Assembly: GCA_015486375.1 (NCBI GenBank)
Contig: WFRR01000018.1
Coordinates: forward strand, 1 to 40,006
Origin: Thiotrichaceae bacterium
GTDB lineage: Bacteria > Pseudomonadota > Gammaproteobacteria > Thiotrichales > Thiotrichaceae
Direction of reading: 5' to 3'
DNA length: 40,006 nucleotides
In this document: positions 9,038-19,690 of the stretch, one piece after another
Layout of the letters: every line of letters begins with the position of its first letter
Position numbering within the stretch: the first letter of the stretch is position 1
Position numbers and translations under genes: made by a program
Notes under the pieces: model-generated
Databases searched by the model: none
Seen by the model: the letters and a program-made list of their open reading frames with translations, nothing else
What the model was told of the DNA's origin: nothing

Positions 9038-10249
9038 CTATAGATTTCCAGTAAACCAATTTTTTAATCGTTCCCATAAGCTACCTGAGGAGTTCAAGTT
9101 GTAGGTGCGATTTTCACCATAAACTTGTTGAGTTGCACCATACAATAGCAACCCGACTCCTGTTGAGTGTACAGGATCTTCCACTTCACCCCGTAATCCA
9201 CCGACATGGCGAGGCATTCCAACTCGAACAGGCATATGAAATACCTCTTCTGCTAATTCAACCGCACCCATAATTTTGGATGCACCACCTGTGAGTACAA
9301 CACCTGCACCAACCAATTCTTCGTAACCGCTACGACGTAACTCAGCAAGGACTAATAAAAATAGTTCTTCATAACGAGGTTCAATTACTGAAGCTAATGT
9401 TTGGGTAGAAAGTCCTCTCGGTTCACGTTCACCCACACCAGCTACTTCAATAATTGTCTCCTCTTCTAATAAGTGACGTAAAGCACTACCATATTGGATC
9501 TTTATATTATTAGCTTCGTCCGTTGGAGTCCGTACAGCAACGGCAATATCGTTGGTTACTTGATCACCTGCAATAGGAATAACTGCGGTATGACGGATCG
9601 CACCATTGAGAAAAACCGAAATATCACTGGTTCCCCCACCAATATCGACCAAACAAACCCCCAGCTCTTTTTCTTCTTCCTCAAGCACAGAATAGCTTGA
9701 TGCAACTTGTTCTAAAATAACATCTTCAGCATCTAAACCACAGCGTTCTACACACTTTATAATATTTTGCACTGCACTTTCTGCACCTGTGACCAAGTGA
9801 ACTTTTGCTTCTAAACGAACCCCCGACATTCCCACAGGTTCGCGAATACCTTCTTGATTATCAATTACAAATTCTTGTGGTAATACATGCAAAATACGTT
9901 GATCAGCAGGAATCGCAACGGCTTTAGCGGCATCCATGACTCGTTCTACATCGGTTGTCATGACTTCTTTGTCTTTAATTGCCACAATACCATGAGAATT
10001 TAGACTTTGGATATGACTTCCTGCAATTCCCGCATATACTGACTTAACTTGTACGCCAGCCATCAGTTCAGCTTCTTCTACGGATTGTTGTATTGAATGA
10101 ATAGTGGATTCAATATTCACCACTACGCCTTTCTTCATACCCCGTGAGATACTTTTACCAATTCCGACAATATCCATACCGCCATGGTCATTGACTTCAC
10201 CAATTAAGGTGACGACCTTAGACGTTCCTATATCTAATGCAACGATCAT
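9038..10249 (-). CDS. ftsA: Cell division protein FtsA
   Basis: FtsA is the actin-like protein that ties FtsZ filaments to the membrane and recruits later division proteins. It has 403 residues. The N-terminus MIVALDIGTSKV is the first phosphate loop, LVDIGGGTSDISVF the second, and GAGVVLTGGASKI the adenosine loop. An amphipathic helix (SLWERLKNWF) at the very C-terminus is the membrane target sequence. The SHS2 (1C) domain region is present at about residues 80-160. It lies between ftsQ and ftsZ, the normal order. Confidence 0.98.
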   Translation of the reverse strand: MIVALDIGTSKVVTLIGEVNDHGGMDIVGIGKSISRGMKKGVVVNIESTIHSIQQSVEEAELMAGVQVKSVYAGIAGSHIQSLNSHGIVAIKDKEVMTTDVERVMDAAKAVAIPADQRILHVLPQEFVIDNQEGIREPVGMSGVRLEAKVHLVTGAESAVQNIIKCVERCGLDAEDVILEQVASSYSVLEEEEKELGVCLVDIGGGTSDISVFLNGAIRHTAVIPIAGDQVTNDIAVAVRTPTDEANNIKIQYGSALRHLLEEETIIEVAGVGEREPRGLSTQTLASVIEPRYEELFLLVLAELRRSGYEELVGAGVVLTGGASKIMGAVELAEEVFHMPVRVGMPRHVGGLRGEVEDPVHSTGVGLLLYGATQQVYGENRTYNLNSSGSLWERLKNWFTGNL

Positions 10250-10316
10250 CGTTTCACCGCCCTTCTATTAATATTATTGCTTTCCCAAAGGGGGAAATAT
10301 GATAAATGAACCGTGT

Positions 10317-11108
10317 TCATTTCCACTCCACTGCAAAACCATTGGTATAACGTAAATCAACGATACTGATTTTACTTAATTGCCGCGCTAATACAGTGTT
10401 GTAGCCTGCAATAAAACGCCGTAGGCGTTTATCTTGTTCGTATACACCAATTTTTACTACTAATCCTTCTTCAAAATTAATCTGCCATGAACCTCGTGAA
10501 TCTTCTTGTAAACCTGTTAAACGCAATGGAATTTCACTCAATTTTTGTGAAATTTTCAAATAATTTTGACTCATCTCAAGCCCCTTATTTTCAGGGCTGT
10601 ATAGTCTTGGAAAATTCACAGGGTTTTCAGATAATTGACCTTTAAATATTTCACCGTGTTGGTCTAAAAGATGCGTTTCACCCCAAGAGGCAATAGGCTT
10701 ATGTTCAGTAATATAAATAGCTAGGCTGCTTGGCCATGATTTTTGTAAACGAACATTTTTAATCCAATCCAGTGCTTCTAACTCTGTTTCTAAGCCAATA
10801 TCATTCAATTGATATAAATTACTACGGGTATACTTTTGAATAATCTCACTTAATAACGCTTGACTAACATGTTCCGTATCACCTTTGATTTCAACATTTT
10901 TAATTGGCCAATGATTCGGGTTAGTCAGTAAATTCTTTATCCATAAACTTGCACCCAGTACCATCATTAAAATCGCAATCACTTGTATACGACGAATTTT
11001 CTGAATAGGAAGGCGTGAGTTTTGCACTAAACCAATACGTTGTTTAATTCGTTCTATCAGTGTTGCCTGCTGACGAGGACGATGAGCTCTATATTGGTTA
11101 ATACGCAT
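10317..11108 (-). CDS. ftsQ: Cell division protein FtsQ
   Basis: FtsQ is a single-pass inner membrane protein that links the early ring to the FtsB/FtsL complex. A basic N-terminal tail is followed by a transmembrane helix (about residues 41-58, IQVIAILMMVLGASLWI), a POTRA domain (NVEIKGDTEHVSQALLSEII) and the beta domain ending VDLRYTNGFAVEWK. I chose the ATG at 11108, two bases after the ddl stop codon. A TTG at 11141 would give eleven more residues and overlap ddl, with no visible ribosome binding site. The resulting length, 263 residues, is close to the usual 270. Confidence 0.94.
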   Translation of the reverse strand: MRINQYRAHRPRQQATLIERIKQRIGLVQNSRLPIQKIRRIQVIAILMMVLGASLWIKNLLTNPNHWPIKNVEIKGDTEHVSQALLSEIIQKYTRSNLYQLNDIGLETELEALDWIKNVRLQKSWPSSLAIYITEHKPIASWGETHLLDQHGEIFKGQLSENPVNFPRLYSPENKGLEMSQNYLKISQKLSEIPLRLTGLQEDSRGSWQINFEEGLVVKIGVYEQDKRLRRFIAGYNTVLARQLSKISIVDLRYTNGFAVEWK

Positions 11109-11112
11109 GGAA

Positions 11113-12036
11113 TTACACCGTCGCTGCCAATATTTTAACAACTAACTGTTCAAAGCTAATCCCATTAGCTTGAGCTGCCATCGGTACAAGGCTATGACTG
11201 GTCATACCAGGTACGGTATTGACTTCAATTAACCATGTCTTACCCATTTTATCTCGCATCATATCAACGCGTCCCCAACCTTTTCCTTGTACCGAAAGGA
11301 AAGCTTGCAAGGCTAATTGTTGTAACTCTGTTTCTGTTGCCTCATCAAGACCACAAGGACAGTGATACTGCGTATCATTGGATTGATACTTTGCCTCATA
11401 ATCATAAAAATCATTTTGTACTTCTAAACGAATTAACGGTTGTACTTGTTGATCTAAAATAGCACAGGTGTATTCATCGCCTTCAACCCACTGCTCAGCA
11501 AAGACCTGATCATCATATTGAGTTGCATTCTTCCAAGCCGCTTCTAAATCGTCAGCATGACTCACCTTTGCCATACCAATACTTGAACCTTCTGTGGCAG
11601 GTTTAACCATTAGTGGAACACCCAAACTTTCAATCACATGGGCAAAATTAGTCTGTGCATTTAACATTTCTAATCGGGGGGTAGGTAAGTTTTCTCCCAT
11701 CCAAACCCGTTTAGTCATGAGTTTATCCATACTAATGGCGGAAGCCATGACTCCACAGCCTGTGTATGGAATTTGCAGTAATTCCAGTGCTGCTTGAATA
11801 ACACCGTCTTCACCGCCTCGACCGTGTAAAACAATAAAAGCACGATCATACTGTTGCGTTTGTAATTGCGATAAAATATCACGATTTACATCAATACCTT
11901 CCGCATTCACACCCGCACGACACAATGCCTCTAATACAGCTGCACCACTTTTCAGCGAAATTTCACGCTCAGCCGCCCAGCCACCCATTAGCACAGCAAC
12001 ACGCCCTAAGGATTTTTTCTGTTGTTCACTGATCAT
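11113..12036 (-). CDS. ddl: D-alanine--D-alanine ligase
   Basis: Ddl joins two D-alanines with ATP to form the dipeptide that MurF adds to the peptidoglycan precursor. The 307-residue protein has the B-type length. Visible are the N-terminal AVLMGGWAAEREISLKSG, the ATP-grasp region (PLMVKPATEGSSIGM, VFAEQWVEGDEYTCAIL) and the C-terminal metal site WLIEVNTVPGMTSHSLVP. The gene sits between murC and ftsQ. In many relatives murB stands between murC and ddl; here only 38 bases separate them, so murB must be elsewhere. Confidence 0.97.
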   Translation of the reverse strand: MISEQQKKSLGRVAVLMGGWAAEREISLKSGAAVLEALCRAGVNAEGIDVNRDILSQLQTQQYDRAFIVLHGRGGEDGVIQAALELLQIPYTGCGVMASAISMDKLMTKRVWMGENLPTPRLEMLNAQTNFAHVIESLGVPLMVKPATEGSSIGMAKVSHADDLEAAWKNATQYDDQVFAEQWVEGDEYTCAILDQQVQPLIRLEVQNDFYDYEAKYQSNDTQYHCPCGLDEATETELQQLALQAFLSVQGKGWGRVDMMRDKMGKTWLIEVNTVPGMTSHSLVPMAAQANGISFEQLVVKILAATV

Positions 12037-12074
12037 TGTATTGTTTCCTTTCCTTAGTCATATAGATAAATTTA

Positions 12075-13490
12075 TTAGCATTTTGCTAATTTACGCGGTA
12101 AGTTGCTAGAGATTGCGCCAATACTGCCAGCACCTAGGGTCAATAATACATCGCCATCCTTTAAAATATTTTTCAATGTTGTCGCAACATCATCTTCTTC
12201 GCTCACAAAGATAGGATCAACTTGACCACGCAAACGAATGGAGCGGGCTAATGAACGCCCATCTGCTCCTGCAATGGGTTCTTCACTGGCAGCATAAACA
12301 TCCATTAATACTAATACGTCGGGTTTCGATAACACTTGAGAAAAATCTTCAAATAAATCCCGAGTTCGTGTAAAGCGATGCGGTTGAAATAACACGACTA
12401 AACGGCGATCAGGCCAAGAATCTTGTACCGCACGGATGGTTACCTGCATTTCGGTTGGATGATGACCATAATCATCAATCAAACTAATTGTCCCCGCATC
12501 GATTTCAATATCACCATAGCTTTGGAAACGTCGTCCAACCCCTTCAAATTCTTTTAAAGCACGTAAAATAGTTTTATCGTCAACATCCAGTTCAACCGCA
12601 ATTGCAATCGCGGCTAATGCATTGAGAACATTATGTTCTCCTGGCATATTTAACACTACATCCATTGTACGTCCATCTTTAGCACAGGCTAAAGTGAAAT
12701 AGCTCTGCATACCTTGATAATGCACATTCAAGGCACGAATATCAGCAGGGTAATGAATACCATAACTAATCATTGGACGACTAATACGCGGTAAAATATC
12801 GCGGACATGTTCGTCATCCGTACAAACAATCGCCAATCCATAAAAAGGCAAATGATGTAAAAATTCAACAAAGGTATCTTTTAACTTATTAAAATCATTG
12901 TCATATGTACTAAGATGATCGGCATCAATATTGGTGATAACCGAGATAATGGGCTTTAAAAATAGAAAAGAGGCATCACTTTCATCTGCTTCTGCGACTA
13001 AATAATTACCACTGCCTAAGCGAGAGTTCGTCGCTGCACTATTTAATTTTCCACCAATAATAAAAGTAGGATCAAGATGACCTTCGACGAGTACACTGGT
13101 GACTAAACTGGTTGTGGTCGTTTTACCGTGAGTTCCTGCAATCGCAATGCCTTGTCGAAAACGCATTAATTCAGCTAGCATCTCAGCCCGTCTAATAATG
13201 GGGATTTTTGCTTTACGGGCTGCCTGTATCTCAGGATTTAATTCATTAATGGCAGAAGAAACCACAATGACATTTGTCCCTTTAATATTACGTTCATGAT
13301 GACCTTTATAAACGGTACAACCCATATTTTGTAAACGCTGAGTAACCGCGTTACTAGCAATATCTGAACCTGAAACCTCATAGCCAAGGTTCGCGATAAC
13401 CTCAGCAATGCCACTCATACCTGCACCGCCAATACCGATAAAGTGAATGCATTTAATTCGCTTTCTAGCTAAATCTTGATCCGTATTCAT
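12075..13490 (-). CDS. murC: UDP-N-acetylmuramate--L-alanine ligase MurC
   Basis: MurC adds L-alanine to UDP-MurNAc, the first amino acid of the stem peptide. It has 471 residues. The Rossmann-like N-terminus ([17 protein letters not shown]), the ATP loop [14 protein letters not shown], the central domain ([24 protein letters not shown]) and the C-terminal domain with [12 protein letters not shown] are all visible. These are the hallmark motifs separating MurC from MurD, E and F. It starts six bases after the murG stop and is followed by ddl. Confidence 0.98.
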   Translation of the reverse strand: MNTDQDLARKRIKCIHFIGIGGAGMSGIAEVIANLGYEVSGSDIASNAVTQRLQNMGCTVYKGHHERNIKGTNVIVVSSAINELNPEIQAARKAKIPIIRRAEMLAELMRFRQGIAIAGTHGKTTTTSLVTSVLVEGHLDPTFIIGGKLNSAATNSRLGSGNYLVAEADESDASFLFLKPIISVITNIDADHLSTYDNDFNKLKDTFVEFLHHLPFYGLAIVCTDDEHVRDILPRISRPMISYGIHYPADIRALNVHYQGMQSYFTLACAKDGRTMDVVLNMPGEHNVLNALAAIAIAVELDVDDKTILRALKEFEGVGRRFQSYGDIEIDAGTISLIDDYGHHPTEMQVTIRAVQDSWPDRRLVVLFQPHRFTRTRDLFEDFSQVLSKPDVLVLMDVYAASEEPIAGADGRSLARSIRLRGQVDPIFVSEEDDVATTLKNILKDGDVLLTLGAGSIGAISSNLPRKLAKC

Positions 13491-13496
13491 TTATTA

Positions 13497-14639
13497 TTAT
13501 TTCCCTTTTAATGGTGATTGTTCATAGCCTGCTAATTGCATACACATATCCGCAACCGCTTCTGTGGCATTGATCTTAGCTAATGCTCTCGCTTGACAGC
13601 TCATTTGCATAATTTTATCTCGATCTGCGAATAGTGCTTTAAGTTCATTTGCTAATGAGGTGGCATTCAATGTTTTTTGAGGGCATAAAATAGCCGCGTT
13701 GGCATCAGCTAAATAGGCTGCATTAGCAGTTTGATGATCATCAACTGCATGAGGATAAGGCACAAGGATCGAGGCTAAACCTGCTGCGGCTAATTCTGAA
13801 ATGGTCATTGCACCTGCACGACAAATCACCAAATCTGCCCATGTATATACAGCCGCCATATCCTCTATATAAGCGGTGACCTCGGCTTCAATACCCACAT
13901 TTTCATACGCTTGAATAGCGGTTTCTAAAGTACTTTTTCCCGCTTGGTGTAGGACATTAATTTTATACTTAGAACGATCTAGTAACGCCAGAGCTGCAGG
14001 GACAGTTTGGTTCAAAGCGAGTGCGCCCAAACTCCCACCGACAATTAATAAATTAAAAGAATCTGAACGATTGTCTAAACGCTGTTGTGGCTCTGCAATA
14101 GCGGCAATTTCTTTACGAACAGGATTACCAACGGTGATGCCTTTTTTAAAGGTCTTCGGAAATGCTTGTAAGATTTTTTTAGCTAAACGTGACAATAAAC
14201 GATTGGTTAATCCCGATACAGCATTTTGTTCATGGATTAATACAGGTTTCCCCATTAATGCTGCAATTAGACCTCCTGGTCCCGCGACAAAGCCTCCCAT
14301 ACCCAATACAGCCGCAGGTTTATGTTTAATCATAATGGCGATCGCTTGGGTTAATGCCATAACAACCCGAATAGGTGCCATGATTAAGGTACTTAAGCCT
14401 TTACCCCGTAAACCGGTGACATTTAACCATGCCATCTCAATATTAGCTGCGGGTATAACGCGGGCTTCTAAGCCTTTATGAGTTCCCATCCAAATAATTT
14501 GTACACCTCGGGCTTCCAAAGCTTTAGCAACCGCTAAACCGGGGTAAACATGTCCACCTGTTCCTCCCGCCGCAATCATAATGGGATGTGGATAAGAGTG
14601 GGTATTATTATTGTTTTGTGTCATGTTTACGTTTCCCAT
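13497..14639 (-). CDS. murG: UDP-GlcNAc:lipid I transferase MurG
   Basis: MurG is the GT-B glycosyltransferase on the inner face of the membrane that turns lipid I into lipid II. The signature IMIAAGGTGGHVYPGLAVA lies close to the N-terminus, and the UDP-GlcNAc site reads LVICRAGAMTISELAAAGLASILVP across its usual length. The protein is 380 residues from the ATG at 14639, about 25 longer than E. coli MurG. The extra part is an Asn/His-rich N-terminal tail. A second ATG at 14624, five codons in, with GGGAAA upstream, is an equally good start. The gene begins about ten bases after the ftsW stop. Confidence 0.97.
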   Translation of the reverse strand: MGNVNMTQNNNNTHSYPHPIMIAAGGTGGHVYPGLAVAKALEARGVQIIWMGTHKGLEARVIPAANIEMAWLNVTGLRGKGLSTLIMAPIRVVMALTQAIAIMIKHKPAAVLGMGGFVAGPGGLIAALMGKPVLIHEQNAVSGLTNRLLSRLAKKILQAFPKTFKKGITVGNPVRKEIAAIAEPQQRLDNRSDSFNLLIVGGSLGALALNQTVPAALALLDRSKYKINVLHQAGKSTLETAIQAYENVGIEAEVTAYIEDMAAVYTWADLVICRAGAMTISELAAAGLASILVPYPHAVDDHQTANAAYLADANAAILCPQKTLNATSLANELKALFADRDKIMQMSCQARALAKINATEAVADMCMQLAGYEQSPLKGK

Positions 14640-14649
14640 TGCTTATATT

Positions 14650-15852
14650 TCATCTTTTTACCCGCCTTCCTTTGCTTCGTTTTATATTGTGAGCACTTCC
14701 ACCGTATAGGGCAAACTGAGTTTCTTTATGAATCCGCATTAAAAATGCCATGGCAACAAAGGCAATTAATAAGCTACTGCCACCATAACTAATAAAAGGT
14801 AATGTCAGCCCTTTGGGAGGTAATAAGGCCATATTAACGCCAATGTGGAATAAGGCTTGAAATCCTACCCAGAAACCAATGCCGTAAGCCAAATAAGCAC
14901 CATAATGTTGTTTCACTTTATCGGCATTAAAACCAATCGTAAATGCACATTTCACCAACCATGCAAATAAAAATAACACCACAACAATACCAATAAAACC
15001 AAACTCTTCGGCTAAAATGGAAAAAATATAATCATTATGGGGTTCAGGAACATACGATTTGTGTACACCTCCCCCTAAACCTGTCCCAAACCAGCCACCA
15101 TTACCAATCGCCATGAGTGCATTAACGGTTTGATAACCCTTATCTAAAGGGTCGCTCCAAGGATCTAAAAATACCGACATACGGTTACCCCGGTAGCTCA
15201 TAAAGAGAAAGGGAATCATGATTAAGATTGCCCCTATAATCACTAACAGTAAACGTTGAAGTTGTACTCCCCCTAAAAATAATAGTGCGATACTAGAGGC
15301 AACAATCACCAACATGGTACCAAAATCAGGTTCAAGTAAGAGTAGCCCACCAATAAAACCCATTGCTCCTAGAGGAATTAATAAAGGTTTATAAGAGGGA
15401 GAAGTGGCAAGATTTTTACCGTGACGTACCATATAGCCAGCTAAATACATTAAGGTAATTAATTTGGCAATTTCTGAAATTTGTAAATTGAAAATTCCCA
15501 GTGAAATCCAGCGACTACTACCATTCACTTCTTTACCAATACCAGGAATTAACACCAGCAATAATAATAGCACGACGATAGGTAATAATTTAACCCCGAG
15601 ATTCTGCCAAAATCCCATGCGAACTTGATAAACCACCAGTGCTAAAATTAACCCCAGTCCCATAAAAATTAGTTGCCGATCGAGGAAATAAAAAATATGG
15701 CTATAATTTTTGTTATCGGCGACTGAAATAGAGGCAGAAGCCATAATAGTAATGCCTAGAGTAATCAATAAGATCAATACAGTCATTAACTCTGTATCAA
15801 TATAACGTGTCCAATTGATTTCTTGCCATCGTTCTGACCAATTTTTAGTCAT
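14650..15852 (-). CDS. ftsW: Septal peptidoglycan glycosyltransferase FtsW
   Basis: FtsW is a SEDS-family polymerase that builds septal glycan strands from lipid II together with FtsI. The 400-residue protein has about ten hydrophobic segments. Conserved parts include SSRWISLGIFNLQISEIAK, LLEPDFGTMLV (with the Asp of the SEDS active site), WFGTGLGGGVHK, HNDYIFSILAEEFGFIG and LPFISYGGSSLL. It overlaps the end of murD by four bases (ATGA), so translation is likely coupled. The C-terminus is a basic cytoplasmic tail. Confidence 0.98.
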   Translation of the reverse strand: MTKNWSERWQEINWTRYIDTELMTVLILLITLGITIMASASISVADNKNYSHIFYFLDRQLIFMGLGLILALVVYQVRMGFWQNLGVKLLPIVVLLLLLVLIPGIGKEVNGSSRWISLGIFNLQISEIAKLITLMYLAGYMVRHGKNLATSPSYKPLLIPLGAMGFIGGLLLLEPDFGTMLVIVASSIALLFLGGVQLQRLLLVIIGAILIMIPFLFMSYRGNRMSVFLDPWSDPLDKGYQTVNALMAIGNGGWFGTGLGGGVHKSYVPEPHNDYIFSILAEEFGFIGIVVVLFLFAWLVKCAFTIGFNADKVKQHYGAYLAYGIGFWVGFQALFHIGVNMALLPPKGLTLPFISYGGSSLLIAFVAMAFLMRIHKETQFALYGGSAHNIKRSKGRRVKR

Positions 15853-17222
15853 TTCGGTAAGCTCCTAACCGCATCCATAAAGACTTCACCCCGATGGATA
15901 TAACTACGGAACATATCAAAGCTGGCACAAGCAGGGGATAACAATACATTGTCTTGAGGCTGTGCTAAATCTGTGGCAAGCGTTACTGCTTGTTGCATAT
16001 TCTCTGCATAAACTAAGGGAATGGAATTTTTGTCTAGAGCTTCAAGACTAGGCTGCAATACTTTAGCAATCTTATCTCTATCTTCACCGATGAGAATAAC
16101 GGCTCGTGCTTTTTTTATAACAACAGAAGTCAGTGGGGTAAAATCGGCATCTTTAGCTTGTCCACCTGCAATTAATACCGTTTTTCCTGATAAACCTGCC
16201 AAGGCAGCTAGCGTTGCGCCAACATTAGTGCCTTTAGAATCATTAAACCATTGTACTTGATTAATTTTTGCAACCCATTGAGTACGATGCTCTAAACCTG
16301 TAAAAGCACGAATAGCATTGAGCATGGCTTTAAGTGGAATATTAACTGCTTCACCCAGCGCCAGTGCTGCGAGTGCATTGGAAATATTATGCTGCCCCGG
16401 CACTTTGATTTCATTCGTCAGCATCAAGCGTTGTTTGCCTTTGCAAAGGTGACCTGCTTTAACGCCATATTGATTCTCTTCAGGCTGATCTAAACCAAAT
16501 GAAATTTGAGGAATTTCAGGGGCTAATGTTGATCTCAGTGCAAAGACTAAGTCATCATCACGATTAATCACTGCCCATTGGCTTTGTTTGAAAATAACTC
16601 GTTTCGCTGCCACGTAATCATCAAAATGATCGTAGCGATCCATGTGATCTTCACATAAATTTAAAATAACCGCTGAACTGGCTTGGAGAGAGTGGGTTGT
16701 TTCTAATTGAAAGCTGGATAACTCCATTACATATAAATCAGGCTGAGGTTTTTGCAATAATTCTAATGAGCTTGTACCAAGATTGCCGCCTGCATACACA
16801 CACCAACCTGCTTTTTCAGCCATTTCAGCCACTAAAGTGGTGACACTACTTTTACCATTCGAGCCTGTAATCGCAATAATGGGTATTTGTGTACTGTTAT
16901 TAACATCACGCACAAACAGCTCAATATCACCAATAATTTCTGCACCTTGCTGTTTAGCGGCTTGAATAGCAGGGGTTGCCACCGCAACCCCCGGACTAAC
17001 GATTAGTTGTTTCGCTTGTATAAAGGTATTAGGGTTAAAGTGACCAAATTCGGTCATGACATCAGGAAAATTCTTGTGTAGTTCCGTTTTTCTTGGCGGG
17101 TTTTTACGACTGTCAACAACAGCAAAACTAATACCCTTACGTGCTAAGTAATAGGCAACAGATAAGCCTGTCTGACCTAAGCCGACAATTAAGCTTGTCC
17201 ATTCTTTCTGTACTGTTGCCAT
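15849..17222 (-). CDS. murD: UDP-N-acetylmuramoyl-L-alanine--D-glutamate ligase MurD
   Basis: MurD adds D-glutamate to UDP-MurNAc-L-Ala. The protein has 457 residues. It begins with SLIVGLGQTGLSVAYYLARKG, followed by the ATP loop AITGSNGKSSVTTLV, LNLCEDHMDRYDHFDDYV in the central domain and WFNDSKGTNVGATLAAL and LIAGGQAKDADF in the C-terminal domain, all specific for MurD. The ATP site lysine is present. It follows mraY by 48 bases and overlaps ftsW by four. Confidence 0.98.
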   Translation of the reverse strand: MATVQKEWTSLIVGLGQTGLSVAYYLARKGISFAVVDSRKNPPRKTELHKNFPDVMTEFGHFNPNTFIQAKQLIVSPGVAVATPAIQAAKQQGAEIIGDIELFVRDVNNSTQIPIIAITGSNGKSSVTTLVAEMAEKAGWCVYAGGNLGTSSLELLQKPQPDLYVMELSSFQLETTHSLQASSAVILNLCEDHMDRYDHFDDYVAAKRVIFKQSQWAVINRDDDLVFALRSTLAPEIPQISFGLDQPEENQYGVKAGHLCKGKQRLMLTNEIKVPGQHNISNALAALALGEAVNIPLKAMLNAIRAFTGLEHRTQWVAKINQVQWFNDSKGTNVGATLAALAGLSGKTVLIAGGQAKDADFTPLTSVVIKKARAVILIGEDRDKIAKVLQPSLEALDKNSIPLVYAENMQQAVTLATDLAQPQDNVLLSPACASFDMFRSYIHRGEVFMDAVRSLPK

Positions 17223-17270
17223 GAATATTTACCTCTATAATAATCTAATCAGTCGATTGAAATTAGCGTA

Positions 17271-18353
17271 TTAACGAATCTTTAACGTCGCCAATCCAAT
17301 TAAAACCAAAACAATCGTGATAATCCAAAAACGTACAATCACTTTAGGTTCTGCCCAACCTTTCTTTTCAAAATGATGGTGTAACGGTGCCATTAAGAAA
17401 ATCCGCTTTCCACCTCTTAATTTATAAGAACCGACTTGCAAAATGACCGATACCGCTTCCATAACAAATAAACCACCCATGATTGCTAATACAATTTCTT
17501 GACGAATAACAATCGCGATAATGGCTAAGGCTGCACCTAATGATAATGCACCGACATCTCCCATAAAGACTTGAGCGGGATAGGTGTTAAACCAAAGAAA
17601 ACCTAAACCTGCTCCAAAAATCGTGCCACAGAAAATGGCAATTTCACCTGTACCTGCGATATAAGGCACTTCCAAATAGGCTGAGAAAACACTATTTCCT
17701 GTTACGAAAGCAAAAATTCCTAAACCTGCTGCGACCATAATCGTAGGCATAATCGCCAGACCATCCAGTCCATCAGTCAAATTAACCGCATTACTTGAGC
17801 CAACAATGACTAAATAAGCCCAAGGAATAAATAGCAGCCCCATTTGCCAAGATACATCTTTGAAAACAGGGAAGAATAATGTAGTTGCTTCGGGGGTATC
17901 AGCGGTGACATACAAATAGACAACAGCTAATAAACCAATCAAAGAGAGCCATAAATACTTAGATTTAGCACTTAAACCTGCATTTTTTTTCTGCCGTAAT
18001 TTAGTGTAATCATCTAAACCACCCACTAAACCAAACCCTAAGGTGACAATCAGCACGACCCAAACATAGTGATTACTCAAGTCACTCCATAAAAGTGTTG
18101 CAACTGAAATACTACTGAGTATCAATGCCCCCCCCATTGTGGGTGTACCTGATTTTTGATGATGATCAGGGCCGTCAGATTGAATATATTGACCAATTTT
18201 CAAACGGGTCAAATAACGAATCATTTTAGGTCCTAACCACAACGACATACCTAATGCCGTTAGAATTCCCATAATGACGCGTAGGGTTAAATATTGAAAT
18301 ACATTAAGAACACTATAATATTGACTTAAAAAATCAAATAAACTCACTAACAT
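17271..18353 (-). CDS. mraY: Phospho-MurNAc-pentapeptide transferase MraY
   Basis: MraY moves phospho-MurNAc-pentapeptide onto undecaprenyl phosphate, making lipid I at the inner membrane. It is 360 residues long, the same as in E. coli, with about ten transmembrane segments. Signature motifs are [25 protein letters not shown]-like [45 protein letters not shown] and the histidine loop [17 protein letters not shown]. The start codon overlaps the murF stop in a TAATG, so the two are translationally coupled. Confidence 0.98.
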   Translation of the reverse strand: MLVSLFDFLSQYYSVLNVFQYLTLRVIMGILTALGMSLWLGPKMIRYLTRLKIGQYIQSDGPDHHQKSGTPTMGGALILSSISVATLLWSDLSNHYVWVVLIVTLGFGLVGGLDDYTKLRQKKNAGLSAKSKYLWLSLIGLLAVVYLYVTADTPEATTLFFPVFKDVSWQMGLLFIPWAYLVIVGSSNAVNLTDGLDGLAIMPTIMVAAGLGIFAFVTGNSVFSAYLEVPYIAGTGEIAIFCGTIFGAGLGFLWFNTYPAQVFMGDVGALSLGAALAIIAIVIRQEIVLAIMGGLFVMEAVSVILQVGSYKLRGGKRIFLMAPLHHHFEKKGWAEPKVIVRFWIITIVLVLIGLATLKIR

Positions 18354-19690
18354 TAGATAACGCTCTCCTTACTAAAAGCGTTTACTACACGCTCCATTTT
18401 CATTGCCCGAGAACCTTTAATTAATACAGACGTTCTGGCTTGTATTAAAGGTTTTAAATAACTTAATAAAGCATCCATTTCTAAAAAAGACTTTGCCCCT
18501 TCACCGAATGCATAGCAAGCCTGTTGGCTGTATTGTCCTAAACCAATTAATTGATCGATACCTGCATACTTCACCTGTTTACCAATATCGTAATGTAATT
18601 TTTTGACATCATCGCCGAGTTCACCCATATCTCCCAACACTAATATTTTAATTCCATCCCGTTTCGCTAAAACATTAACTCCCATTTGTAAGGAGGTTGG
18701 ATTAGCGTTATAAGTATCATCAATTAAATAAGCCCCTTCTGCTGTTTCAATCGGCGCTAATCTGCCTTTAACTGCCTGCATACTTTCCAAACCATACTGT
18801 ATGCTAGACGGTTCTGCGCCAACAGCCAGTGCGGTTGCTGTCGCGGCTAAGGCATTCATGGCATTATGATCACCCAATAGTTGCAGCTTTACCGTGATAC
18901 GGTGTTGATCCGTGTTAATACACAATTGCCCTTGTGAATCAAACGTGCCAGATATATCTGCTGTGCTATGCATTGCAAAACTCGTTTGAGTTTTGTTTTT
19001 GCAAAGTCGCTGCCAATACGCACTATAAGGATCATCCTTATTAATAATGGCAATTCCTGTTTCACCAAGCCCCGAAAATATTTCAGCTTTAGCCCGAGAG
19101 ACACCTCGAATATCAACAAAACCTTCTAAATGCGCTGCACCTGCATTATTAATGAGGGCAATATCAGGACGAGTCATTTGGGTTAAATAGTCAATCTCAC
19201 CAAAATGATTAGCACCCATTTCAATAACGGCATAATCATGCTGTTTACGTAGTCTAAGTAAGGTTAAGGGTAGACCAATTTCATTATTTAAATTGCCAAT
19301 AGTTGCCAATACATTGCCTTGTTTAGATAAAATAGCCGCTAACATTTCTTTAACTGTGGTTTTACCATTGCTGCCTGTTAAAGCAATCACGGGTAATGAC
19401 AGCTGTTGTCGCCATGCTGCGGCTAAATTACCCAATGCTAGCCGTGTATCTTTGACTAAAACTTGGGGTAAATCACAGTTAATCTTTTTATCGACTAATG
19501 CTGCAGCAGCGACCCCTTCCAGTTTAGAAACAAAATCATGCGCATCAAAACGTTCACCTTTTAGCGCAATAAATAATTGCGTTGCATCGGTATTACGTGA
19601 ATCAGTACTAACACTATCAATATTGACATCTGTGCCAATTAGCTCACCTTGTGTCATCTCAGCTATTTGAGCGAGGCTTAACCATGTCAT
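18353..19690 (-). CDS. murF: UDP-MurNAc-tripeptide--D-Ala-D-Ala ligase MurF
   Basis: MurF adds the D-Ala-D-Ala dipeptide made by Ddl to the cytoplasmic precursor. The protein is 445 residues long. N-terminal [24 protein letters not shown] binds the uridine part, [19 protein letters not shown] is the ATP loop, [10 protein letters not shown] and [11 protein letters not shown] follow in the central domain, and [15 protein letters not shown] with [11 protein letters not shown] marks the C-terminal domain. It overlaps murE by four bases (ATGA) upstream and mraY downstream. Confidence 0.98.
   Translation of the reverse strand: MTWLSLAQIAEMTQGELIGTDVNIDSVSTDSRNTDATQLFIALKGERFDAHDFVSKLEGVAAAALVDKKINCDLPQVLVKDTRLALGNLAAAWRQQLSLPVIALTGSNGKTTVKEMLAAILSKQGNVLATIGNLNNEIGLPLTLLRLRKQHDYAVIEMGANHFGEIDYLTQMTRPDIALINNAGAAHLEGFVDIRGVSRAKAEIFSGLGETGIAIINKDDPYSAYWQRLCKNKTQTSFAMHSTADISGTFDSQGQLCINTDQHRITVKLQLLGDHNAMNALAATATALAVGAEPSSIQYGLESMQAVKGRLAPIETAEGAYLIDDTYNANPTSLQMGVNVLAKRDGIKILVLGDMGELGDDVKKLHYDIGKQVKYAGIDQLIGLGQYSQQACYAFGEGAKSFLEMDALLSYLKPLIQARTSVLIKGSRAMKMERVVNAFSKESVI

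Noticed and set aside
10280-10300. Hairpin-like TTTCCC-AAAGG-GGGAAA between ftsQ and ftsA as a terminator
   Set aside because: It is short, has no T tract on the minus strand, and the genes are expected to be co-transcribed.
14071-14481. A 136-codon plus-strand frame opposite murG
   Set aside because: It mirrors the murG coding sequence; murG is certain from its motifs.
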